Assembly: GCA_964537555.1 (NCBI GenBank)
Contig: CAZIAD010000021.1
Location: 1 to 54,522 of the forward strand
DNA: 54,522 nucleotides
Direction of reading: 5' to 3'
DNA from: CAYRWR01 sp964537555
GTDB taxonomy: Bacteria > Spirochaetota > Brevinematia > Brevinematales > CAYRWR01
Part shown: positions 23,351 through 31,434 of the stretch, one piece after another
How positions within the stretch are numbered: the first letter of the stretch is position 1
Layout: the number at the start of each line of letters is the position of its first letter
Made by a program: the position numbers and the translations under genes
Notes under the pieces: model-generated
Seen by the model: the letters and a program-made list of their open reading frames with translations, nothing else
What the model was told of the DNA's origin: nothing
Databases searched by the model: none

Positions 23351-25786
23351 ATGTTAAAAAACATAAAAATGCACCTGGCAGGCTCCATAAAAAGCAGATT
23401 ATATCTCCTGACCGGTATCGTAGGGGTCATCATGCTCCTGATGGTCCTGGTCTTTATATGGGCTGGAAATACCCTTACCATGGTCACCGCGATTGCCAGA
23501 TTTGAAAGAACCCATACTATTTCACGGGTAGAGTCTTTTCATTATTTCGACAACTATTTTCATCATAAAAATCCCGCTGATCTGGATGCGTTTTTTAAAA
23601 AATGGAGTATCACCAAGTCATATAATGAACTCTTCGGAAATCTGCTGGAGATGAGATCCACTAAATCAAAAAAAGAATTTGCTGCTGCCATAGAAAAAAC
23701 ATTCGATGAGGCAGATAAAAAAATGTCAGAAATAATTGTGGACCGGATCAATTTATTATACTGGCACCCATTAATCATAGCAATGGTGGAAGATGCCCGG
23801 ATGGCCCATGCACTGGGCCTGGAAGTGGATAAACACGTTAAAATAATACTAAGTTCTGATAATGCAGCAGTGCAACGAGAATCATTTAAGGAAATCGAAA
23901 GAATCGGGAAATCATTCAAAATACTGGAAGACGACTTTACCGATAAATCCGGAAGCCTGGGATCAGAAATAGCTCTCATCATCAAAGCCATTTCACTAGG
24001 GATCCTGCTCCTTGCCAATGCGCTTACCGGACTGGCTGCGCTATTGACTATCAGATCCATCTCCATTCCCATAGGACGGTTTATAGCCTATTCAAAAGAG
24101 GTGGCAGAGGGCAATGTAAATGTCGAGATGCCGGAAATATCCGGAGATGAGCTACTTTCTCTGAGTGATTCCTTGGCCATTTTACTTGATCTCAATCAGA
24201 GGCTTAAACAGGAGATAGAGGAAAAGACCCTGCTCACCACTGAGCTTCAAAAGAGCGAAGTAAGATATCAAAGCCTGATCATGAATATGGGTACGGGGAT
24301 AGTGGTGTATGCCCCAGATACCAGCATCAGGATGTATAACCCCAGGGCAAAAGAATTACTGGGACTGAGTGATGAGCAGTTACAGGCAAGAACCTCTGTT
24401 GACTCTGAATGGAAATTTATCAATGAAGATCATACTCCTCTTCAAATCGAAGATTACCCGGTAAATGCTATTAATATCCTTAAAACCCCCATTCTGAACA
24501 GATACTATGGCATTGAGCGTCCGGCATTGAATGATATTGTCTGGGTCACTGTGGATGGTTTTCCTATGTTTGATAGTAGCGGTAATATTTCCGAAATAGT
24601 GGTCAGTTTCACGGATATCACAGAGCGCAAACGGGCTGAGCAGGAGCATGAAAAGCTGCAGTCTCTCATGAGTCAGGTTCAAAAACTGGAATCACTGGGA
24701 GTATTGGCCGGTGGTATTGCCCATGATTTTAATAATCTGATGGGAGGGGTATTCGGGTTTATCGATCTGGCATACGATAGCTCGGATAATGAGACTGTAA
24801 ACAGTCATCTCTCAGAAGCATTGAAAGCCATGGAGCGGGCCCGCGCTCTGACTCAGCAATTACTGACTTTTGCCAAAGGGGGAGCACCCATTCAGGAGAT
24901 CGGATACCTATTTCCTTATCTTGAGGAGATCACCCGATTTGCTCTCAGTGGAGCAAATGTTTCCTGTAGTTTTGATGTGCCTGAAGGCCTATGGGCCTGC
25001 TTTTTTGATAAAAATCAGATAGGCCAGGTATTTGAAAACCTGGTCATTAACGCCCAGCAGGCTATGCCTGAAAACGGGAAAATCGAGATAGAAGCCCGTA
25101 ATATAAGTCTGGGAGAAAATGAGCACTCTATCTTGCCTCCAGGGAATTATATTAGAATATCTGTAAAGGATACAGGCATCGGTATCAGTCAGGAGCATAT
25201 TTCCAGGATATTTGACCCGTTCTTTACTACTAAAAAGCAGGGGCATGGCCTCGGCCTGGCCACCTGCTACTCCATTATAAACCGTCATGGCGGCTGTATT
25301 GATGTCGAATCTGAACCGGGGCAGGGCAGTACCTTCATCGTCTATTTACCTGCCTCTACCCAGTCTGTGACTTCAGATAGCCCCCAGCCTGAGGAGCAAC
25401 ATGCCGGACTGGGTACTTTTTTAGTGATGGATGATGAAAAAGTTATGAGAGATACCATGGTCGCCATGCTGGAATCTCTGGGGTATAATGTAGTCGCAAC
25501 AGAGAATGGTGAAGAGGCTATTGAATTTTTTATTTCCGAAACACAGGCGGGGCATAAGATGGCCGGCATGATCTTTGACCTCACGGTACCCAGTGGTATG
25601 GGGGGAAAAGCAGCCATTAAAGAGATCAGGAGAATAAATACAAAGGTCCCTGCCTTTGTGGCCAGTGGTTATGCGGATGATCCTGTTATGAAAGATCCTA
25701 CTGAATATGGCTTTATGGCCAGTATACGCAAGCCTTTTCGAAAGGTCGAGCTGGCTGCTATGTTGAATAAAAATATAAACCTATAG
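23351..25786 (+). CDS. Hybrid sensor histidine kinase
   Basis: 811 residues: membrane helix 1 (about 16-40), a helical periplasmic sensor (41-210), membrane helix 2 (211-233), a HAMP linker (about 235-285), a PAS domain (about 300-435, ending 'VVSFTDITERKRAEQEHE'), a dimerisation/phosphoacceptor segment 'GVLAGGIAHDFNNLMGG' with His458, an ATPase with 'VFENLVINAQQAMPENGKIE', 'VKDTGIGISQEHISRIFDPF' and 'GLGLATCYSIINRHGG', and a C-terminal receiver with acceptor Asp743 ('MIFDLTVPSG') and 'SIRKPF'. The HDFNN-type kinase and attached receiver mean signal output probably needs a further phosphotransfer partner; none is adjacent. The signal is unknown. Confidence 0.95.
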   Translation: MLKNIKMHLAGSIKSRLYLLTGIVGVIMLLMVLVFIWAGNTLTMVTAIARFERTHTISRVESFHYFDNYFHHKNPADLDAFFKKWSITKSYNELFGNLLEMRSTKSKKEFAAAIEKTFDEADKKMSEIIVDRINLLYWHPLIIAMVEDARMAHALGLEVDKHVKIILSSDNAAVQRESFKEIERIGKSFKILEDDFTDKSGSLGSEIALIIKAISLGILLLANALTGLAALLTIRSISIPIGRFIAYSKEVAEGNVNVEMPEISGDELLSLSDSLAILLDLNQRLKQEIEEKTLLTTELQKSEVRYQSLIMNMGTGIVVYAPDTSIRMYNPRAKELLGLSDEQLQARTSVDSEWKFINEDHTPLQIEDYPVNAINILKTPILNRYYGIERPALNDIVWVTVDGFPMFDSSGNISEIVVSFTDITERKRAEQEHEKLQSLMSQVQKLESLGVLAGGIAHDFNNLMGGVFGFIDLAYDSSDNETVNSHLSEALKAMERARALTQQLLTFAKGGAPIQEIGYLFPYLEEITRFALSGANVSCSFDVPEGLWACFFDKNQIGQVFENLVINAQQAMPENGKIEIEARNISLGENEHSILPPGNYIRISVKDTGIGISQEHISRIFDPFFTTKKQGHGLGLATCYSIINRHGGCIDVESEPGQGSTFIVYLPASTQSVTSDSPQPEEQHAGLGTFLVMDDEKVMRDTMVAMLESLGYNVVATENGEEAIEFFISETQAGHKMAGMIFDLTVPSGMGGKAAIKEIRRINTKVPAFVASGYADDPVMKDPTEYGFMASIRKPFRKVELAAMLNKNINL

Positions 25787-25858
25787 AAAAAGAATACGGG
25801 TAACTGCACCCTGGTTCCAGAGCTACACTTTTACATGAGATCTCAGTTATTCGATAGT

Positions 25859-25890
25859 AAAAAAATAGCCCCCCGTAAAACGGAGGGCTG
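25859..25890 (-). terminator. Terminator of the amylase gene
   Basis: A 9-position stem with one mismatch (25868-25876 with 25882-25890) is followed on the minus strand by ATTTTTTT. It lies 18 bases after the amylase stop codon. Confidence 0.75.
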
Positions 25891-25907
25891 GAGTATCACT
25901 TAATTCT

Positions 25908-27647
25908 CTATTTTTTAAACTGTATGACCATGAACTCCCGGCTTTCCAGGCTGAGGTTGAGCTTGTTGGACTGGAGATTCTTGAGGGTCTTTTTATCCAC
26001 CCCGGCTGTGAGGTCTTTACTGTCTATGGAGGCCGCCACATTAAGATTGGCCAGCTTGTCCAGACCCAGGGCCTGGTTCAGAATGACTTTCTTTTTACCG
26101 GTATTGAGCAGGACTATTACTACTTCATCACCAAAAGTCCGGCTGAATGTCACCAGAGGGTTCTTGGGCTTATCAGATTTTTCTTCAGGGATCTTTATCT
26201 TATCCATATCTATCTTGATCTCTTTAAAGTCTCCGTACTGCAGGGCAGGGCTGGCTTTACGCAGAGCAATGATCTGCTTAAAGAAGTTCAGGGTAGACTG
26301 GGGATCAGCCAGTTCCGCTTTTACGTTCATGTTTTGGGCTTCTTTTTGTTCCGCTTTACTCTCGGCTTCTTTAGGATCCATATAGTATTTCTTCATCTTG
26401 CGCAGCCACACCCCGGATTTATCGGTAAAGCCGGCGTTTTTAGTGTTATCCCAGTACATAGGGTTGCGCATATTGGCATCCCCGATGAGCTCATAGCCTT
26501 CTCTCTCTCCGATCTCATCGCCATAATAGATATAGGGAGCACCGCCCGGGATGGTAAAGAGGAGGAGAGCTGCGGCCTGTACTTTATCAGGGTAGCGCAG
26601 ATTTTCAGGCATTCTACCGGAGTCATGATTGGAGAAATAATTCGCATAGTAGGTAAAAGGCAGTCCGCCCTTATCCTGGCTCAGGATCTTATCCAGGTTC
26701 TTCATAAAAGAACGGGTCTTTCCGGTCTGCATGGTCCCTTGTATAGTCCCACCCTTGCCACCAAAGTCAAAGTTGAAACAGGCGTCCATTCCGCCTTTTT
26801 TGTAGTACTTAGCGATGATGTCCATGCCGGCGTAGACTTCTCCCACCACATAGGCATCGGGATTGATGGACTTGACATAGCGGGCAAAATCATCCAGGTA
26901 ATCGATAGTTTCCTGAGTGTCGATCTGTCCCGCACCGGGGCCGGTCTCGATGAGGTAACGGGCGGCATCGATACGGAAGCCGTCTACTCCCTTGTCCAGC
27001 CAGAATTTGGCCAGCTTCCGGAATTCAGCCTTTACTTCCGGATTGGTGTGGTTGAGGTCAGGCAGGGTAAAGTTAAAGGCAGCATAGAAATACTCCCCTT
27101 TACGTTTGGTATTCTCTGTGGCCAGTTCGTTCCAGGCGGGCATCTTGGAGTTACCGGTGGCATTGGCCCATCCTGAAGGAGAGCTCTTCTTCCACAGGTA
27201 GTAGTCATTATGGGACTTCATATTAGCGGAGTCCAGGAACCAGGGATGGGAGTCAGAAGTGTGGTTCATGACCAGGTCCAGGATGACCTTGATACCCTTT
27301 TTGTGGGCGGCCTGAATGAGCTCTTCGTAGTCTTTCATGGTACCCAGCTCGGGTTCCACACCATAGTAGTCACTGACCGCGTAGCCGTGGTAGAATCCCT
27401 GAGGGCGGGGATGAAAGGGAGTAAGCCACAGGGCAGTCACACCCAGGTCGGATATATAGTCCAGCTTGGCAGTGATACCTTTGATATCCCCCCGGCCGTC
27501 AGCATCGGTATCATAATAGCTTAAAGGGAAAATCTGGTAGAATACAGCGCTGTCCCACCACTTCCCGGTCTTTCTTTCTATGGAATACAGGCTATTAAGT
27601 GAGCTCAGCACCATCATAGTCAGTAATGATAAGATAAATCTTTTCAT
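25908..27647 (-). CDS. Secreted alpha-amylase-family glycosidase (GH13)
   Basis: 579 residues with a signal peptide (residues 1-22). The GH13 barrel is intact: 'DIKGITAKLDYISDLGVTAL', 'ILDLVMNHTSDSHPWF', 'GFRIDAARYL' with nucleophile Asp about 227, 'VVGEVYAG' with acid/base Glu about 270, and 'FSNHDSGRMP' with Asp about 342. A C-terminal beta domain of about 90 residues follows. It probably cuts alpha-1,4 or alpha-1,6 glucans outside the cytoplasm; the exact specificity (amylase, oligo-1,6-glucosidase, neopullulanase) cannot be told. A lysine-rich insertion of about 25 residues ('MDPKEAESKAEQKEAQNM') is unusual. It has its own promoter and terminator. Confidence 0.93.
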   Translation of the reverse strand: MKRFILSLLTMMVLSSLNSLYSIERKTGKWWDSAVFYQIFPLSYYDTDADGRGDIKGITAKLDYISDLGVTALWLTPFHPRPQGFYHGYAVSDYYGVEPELGTMKDYEELIQAAHKKGIKVILDLVMNHTSDSHPWFLDSANMKSHNDYYLWKKSSPSGWANATGNSKMPAWNELATENTKRKGEYFYAAFNFTLPDLNHTNPEVKAEFRKLAKFWLDKGVDGFRIDAARYLIETGPGAGQIDTQETIDYLDDFARYVKSINPDAYVVGEVYAGMDIIAKYYKKGGMDACFNFDFGGKGGTIQGTMQTGKTRSFMKNLDKILSQDKGGLPFTYYANYFSNHDSGRMPENLRYPDKVQAAALLLFTIPGGAPYIYYGDEIGEREGYELIGDANMRNPMYWDNTKNAGFTDKSGVWLRKMKKYYMDPKEAESKAEQKEAQNMNVKAELADPQSTLNFFKQIIALRKASPALQYGDFKEIKIDMDKIKIPEEKSDKPKNPLVTFSRTFGDEVVIVLLNTGKKKVILNQALGLDKLANLNVAASIDSKDLTAGVDKKTLKNLQSNKLNLSLESREFMVIQFKK

Positions 27648-27678
27648 AAGTCTCTCCTGATTTCTTTTATCTATCTAT

Positions 27679-27707
27679 AGTATAGGGTCAAATCATACAT
27701 TTATCAA
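27679..27707 (-). promoter_or_regulatory. Promoter of the amylase gene
   Basis: On the minus strand TTGATA, 17 bases, TATACT (-10 at 27684-27679), 31 bases before the ATG. No operator is evident. Confidence 0.6.
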
Positions 27708-27749
27708 GTGAGGCACGTCACAGATTGGACGTATGCTAATCGGATCAGG

Positions 27750-29000
27750 TTACTGATCATAGGATTTTCTTATGAGGCCGGTCTTGACCCGGTATAACTC
27801 GATCTTATGGTCCAGAAAGTCCCCCAGGACCAGGTACTTACCATCGGGAGAGATATCCAGTCCGGTGGGCTGGTTCAGGCCCCAGATCCACTCTTCCACA
27901 TCCATACTGGGGGTATCGATGACATAGAGCTTACCCAGGATCAGGCCTTTGGCCATATAGCCATTGGGACCGTTAGGCCCCCGGCATGAGACAAACAGAC
28001 GGTGACCGTCAGGGGACAGCACGATGGTATTAGGCTTGGAAAAGACCCTGGTGGTGGCCAGGATGCGGTCAGTCTTAGCGTCAAATTTATGCACTACGGC
28101 CTGGCCCATGTCGCTGATATACATCAGCCCGGTGTTCTTATCCAGCACTATATGGCGGGCGGCACCCTTGGAAGGGCTGAGCCGTATATCTTTTACTATT
28201 TTGAGGCTGCTCATATCGATCTTCTGCATGAGGGCATCATCAAAGATAGTAGTATACATATACTTCTCATCGGGGGTAATGGCAATACCCCGGGGTACTC
28301 CGGCACATTTGATCTTTGTGATATATTTCAGGGTATAGCGGTCAAATACCGTGATCGTCTGGGATACCCAGTTGGAAAAGAAGTAGTATTTGGATGAAGC
28401 GGCGATCACCTTGGTCCAGTTACCTTCCGCGAACCGGCTTTCTTTATACTCCAGGGTCTCCAGGTCATAGATATGAAAGGAAGCTGATGTCATCTGGGAC
28501 TGGATGTAGGTCCGGTTGGACTCATCCACATAGCCTTCTACAAATCCCAGCTGCCGGGCGTAATTACTGGCGGGGGAGATCACTCCCAGATGATTGGTAA
28601 AGTCAAACAGTTCCATACCCAGACCGGACAGCAGGTTTACCACGAAACGATGATTATCCAGCCATACTATGGATTTGGGCTGGCCGCTTACGGGATAGAT
28701 AGCGATCAGTTCCAGGCCTTCATACTGTTTTTCCAGCTTGGCATCTATGATCACATCAGTTTTTTGATTACTTAAGATAATATTCTGAGACACATATCCC
28801 GGGCAGGAAACATGGATCTGATAATGCCCCTGTTTTACTTTTGCTTTATAGGGATTGGATACTTTATTGCTGGACTGGCCCTCTATAAGAGTGATTTTAG
28901 CCTCGGGGGGCATAAATAACAGTTCCATCTTTATGGCGAATAGAGAGCTTGTGAATATTATTACTACCATTATGCAGATTGCCAGAAATTTAGTTTTCAT
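27750..29000 (-). CDS. Exported PEGA / YncE-like beta-propeller protein
   Basis: 416 residues with a signal peptide (1-22). Residues about 25-95 form a PEGA-type domain ('PYKAKVKQGHYQIHVSCPGY'), a small beta fold common in surface proteins of spirochaetes and others. Residues about 96-416 are a seven-bladed propeller of the YncE/NHL type, with blades such as 'PRGIAITPDEKYMYTTIFDD', 'PNTIVLSPDGHRLFVSCRG' and 'PTGLDISPDGKYLVLGDFLD'. It probably binds a ligand or partner in the periplasm or outside. It lies between the amylase gene (downstream, same strand) and divergent glgB. Confidence 0.85.
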   Translation of the reverse strand: MKTKFLAICIMVVIIFTSSLFAIKMELLFMPPEAKITLIEGQSSNKVSNPYKAKVKQGHYQIHVSCPGYVSQNIILSNQKTDVIIDAKLEKQYEGLELIAIYPVSGQPKSIVWLDNHRFVVNLLSGLGMELFDFTNHLGVISPASNYARQLGFVEGYVDESNRTYIQSQMTSASFHIYDLETLEYKESRFAEGNWTKVIAASSKYYFFSNWVSQTITVFDRYTLKYITKIKCAGVPRGIAITPDEKYMYTTIFDDALMQKIDMSSLKIVKDIRLSPSKGAARHIVLDKNTGLMYISDMGQAVVHKFDAKTDRILATTRVFSKPNTIVLSPDGHRLFVSCRGPNGPNGYMAKGLILGKLYVIDTPSMDVEEWIWGLNQPTGLDISPDGKYLVLGDFLDHKIELYRVKTGLIRKSYDQ

Positions 29001-29041
29001 GATTGACCCGTATCCCTGTTGTATTTATTTACCGGAATAAA

Positions 29042-29070
29042 ATATTATCACATCGCTCCCTGTTTGGCAA
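29042..29070 (-). promoter_or_regulatory. Promoter of the PEGA/propeller gene
   Basis: On the minus strand TTGCCA, 17 bases, TAATAT, about 40 bases before the ATG. The remainder of the 206-base divergent region has a weaker TTGCAT element (29138-29143) towards glgB with no clear -10. Confidence 0.4.
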
Positions 29071-29206
29071 ATATGAAGCATAATGTACAGTGAATTGTAG
29101 GCTTACAGGGAACTTTTAAAAATTTCAGCTAAAAATATTGCATATTCTACGTGCTTAGTTATTATATAGAAAAGAAATTCATTTTCATCTTTATTGGAGG
29201 AGTGGT

Positions 29207-31432
29207 ATGCCACAAAGTGTTCCCCAGGATAAACTGGAGCGGCTGTTAAGATTTGAATATTTTGATCCCTTTGAGGTCTTGGGGATACATGAGATAGAGA
29301 TGGAAGGCAAAGCGGCAGTAGCAGTACGCTCGGTAAATCCGGCGGCTTCCCGGATGTGGGTAGTAGAAGGCTCCGCTAAAGAAAAAAAAGAGACAGAGAT
29401 GACCAAGGTCCATCTCGATGGTTTTTTTGAAGCAGTTTTCACCCCTAAGAAAAAGATATTCTCCTATCAGCTTAAAGTCGAGTTTTTTAACGGGCATGTC
29501 CAGACCTATGAAGACCCTTACCATTTTTCACCACATCTCACTGATTTTGACCTGCACCTGTTTGGACAGGGGCAGCATCAGCAGGCCTATGAAAAACTGG
29601 GGGCGCATCTCATGGAGCACCAGGGGGTAAAAGGGACTCATTTTGCAGTATGGGCCCCCAATGCCAAAGCGGTAGCGGTAGTAGGGGACTTTAACTCATG
29701 GGACAACCGTCGTCATCCCATGCGCGTCCTGGGCCAGTCCGGCGTGTGGGAGCTCTTCATTCCCGGGATCGGTGCCGGTGAGATCTATAAATTCATGATC
29801 AAGACCCAGCATAATCATATCCTGGAAAAAGCAGATCCCTATGCCTTCTACGCGGAGCTCAGGCCTAAGACCGGTTCCGTAGTATGGGATATCAATAAAT
29901 ACAAATGGAAAGACAGTAAATGGATCAAAAAACGTTCTCAAAGCCAGAACCTGGATAAACCGGTATCCATTTATGAAGTACACCTGGGATCCTGGCGCAA
30001 ACGTCCCGATGAAGGTAACCGCTATCTGACTTATAAAGAACTGGCTCACGAACTGACAGAGTATGTTAAATATATGAATTATACCCATGTCGAGCTGATG
30101 CCGGTGGCTGAACACCCCTTTGACGGAAGCTGGGGATATCAGGTCACGGGCTATTTTGCTCCTACCAGCCGTTTTGGCGATCCCGATGAGTTCAAGTACT
30201 TCGTGGACTACCTCCACCAGAACGATATCGGTATCATAGTAGACTGGGTTCCGGGCCATTTCCCCAAAGATGTGCACGGGCTGGCCTTCTTTGACGGGAC
30301 TGCTCTCTATGAACACCAGGACCCCCGCAAGGGTGAGCACCGTGACTGGGGTACTCTGATCTTTAACTACGGCCGTAACGAGGTCAAGAACTTCCTTATC
30401 TCCAATGCCCTGTACTGGCTGGGATATTATCATATCGACGGGCTCAGGGTCGACGCAGTCGCCTCTATGCTCTACCTGGACTATAGCCGGGAGCCCGGTG
30501 AATGGGTCCCTAATCAGTTCGGCGGACGGGAAAACCTGGAAGCGATCGACTTTATGAAGCAGATGAATGAACTGGTATTCAGCCTTTATCCCGGGGTCAT
30601 GACCGCCGCGGAAGAGTCTACCGCCTTCGGGGGAGTAAGCCGGCCTACCTATGTAGGAGGTTTGGGATTTGAGTTTAAGTGGAATATGGGCTGGATGAAT
30701 GATACACTGGAATACTTCAGCAAGGAAGCCATCCACCGTAAATACCACCAGGGAGAGCTTACTTTTTCTCTGATCTATGCATTCTCTGAAAACTTCACGC
30801 TGGTACTCTCCCATGATGAAGTAGTACATGGAAAAAATTCTATCCTCAATAAAATGCCCGGTGATCAGTGGCAGAAATTTGCCAATACCCGCTTACTGTA
30901 TACCTATATGTGGACCCATCCCGGAAAAAAACTACTGTTCCAGGGACAGGATTTCGGGCAGTGGGATGAATGGAATGAAGAGCACTCTATAGACTGGCAC
31001 CTCTGTGAATACGAACCTCACTGGAGGCTGCAGAAAATGCTGTCTGACCTGAACCTGATCTATAAAAACACCCCGGCCCTCTATGAAGTGGATTTTGAGC
31101 CCTATGGTTTTGAGTGGATCGATTTCTATGATTCAGACAATTCCATCATCAGTTTTGTGAGACGGGCCCGCAATGGCGAGTTTGTAGTAGTAATACTAAA
31201 CTTTACTCCGGTACCCCGCGATAATTACCGGGTAGGTGTGCTGTTTGAAGGTTATTATAAAGAGATTTTCAATTCGGATTCCAGTGAATACTGGGGCGGT
31301 AATATAGGTAATAATGGCGGAGTGTGGGCTGATCCCGTGTCCTGGCAGGGCAAGAATCATTCTGTGAATATTACCGTGCCTCCCATGGCTGGGATAATCC
31401 TTAGATTAGAAAAGAAGTCAGGGGAGGAATGA
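29207..31432 (+). CDS. glgB: 1,4-alpha-glucan branching enzyme
   Basis: GlgB makes the alpha-1,6 branches of glycogen. The 741-residue product has an extra N-terminal beta domain (about 1-110), a CBM48 domain ('THFAVWAPNAKAVAVVGDFN', about 140-230), and a GH13 barrel with 'ELMPVAEHPFDGSWGYQ', 'GLRVDAVASMLYLDY' (nucleophile Asp416), 'TAAEEST' (acid/base Glu about 469) and 'LSHDEVVHGK', then a C-terminal beta domain. This is the long two-N-domain form. A GGAGG site precedes the ATG. Its end overlaps or abuts the start of an adenylate cyclase gene. No glgA, glgC or glgP is in the window. Confidence 0.97.
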   Translation: MPQSVPQDKLERLLRFEYFDPFEVLGIHEIEMEGKAAVAVRSVNPAASRMWVVEGSAKEKKETEMTKVHLDGFFEAVFTPKKKIFSYQLKVEFFNGHVQTYEDPYHFSPHLTDFDLHLFGQGQHQQAYEKLGAHLMEHQGVKGTHFAVWAPNAKAVAVVGDFNSWDNRRHPMRVLGQSGVWELFIPGIGAGEIYKFMIKTQHNHILEKADPYAFYAELRPKTGSVVWDINKYKWKDSKWIKKRSQSQNLDKPVSIYEVHLGSWRKRPDEGNRYLTYKELAHELTEYVKYMNYTHVELMPVAEHPFDGSWGYQVTGYFAPTSRFGDPDEFKYFVDYLHQNDIGIIVDWVPGHFPKDVHGLAFFDGTALYEHQDPRKGEHRDWGTLIFNYGRNEVKNFLISNALYWLGYYHIDGLRVDAVASMLYLDYSREPGEWVPNQFGGRENLEAIDFMKQMNELVFSLYPGVMTAAEESTAFGGVSRPTYVGGLGFEFKWNMGWMNDTLEYFSKEAIHRKYHQGELTFSLIYAFSENFTLVLSHDEVVHGKNSILNKMPGDQWQKFANTRLLYTYMWTHPGKKLLFQGQDFGQWDEWNEEHSIDWHLCEYEPHWRLQKMLSDLNLIYKNTPALYEVDFEPYGFEWIDFYDSDNSIISFVRRARNGEFVVVILNFTPVPRDNYRVGVLFEGYYKEIFNSDSSEYWGGNIGNNGGVWADPVSWQGKNHSVNITVPPMAGIILRLEKKSGEE

Positions 31433-31434
31433 TC

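Noticed and set aside
26334..27176. A 280-codon open frame antisense to the amylase gene
   Set aside because: It is a shadow of the GH13 coding frame with no start signal or recognisable domain.
29696..30829. A 377-codon open frame antisense to glgB
   Set aside because: It lies wholly inside the well-supported glgB gene, has no ribosome site, and its product shows no domain; it is a codon-bias shadow.
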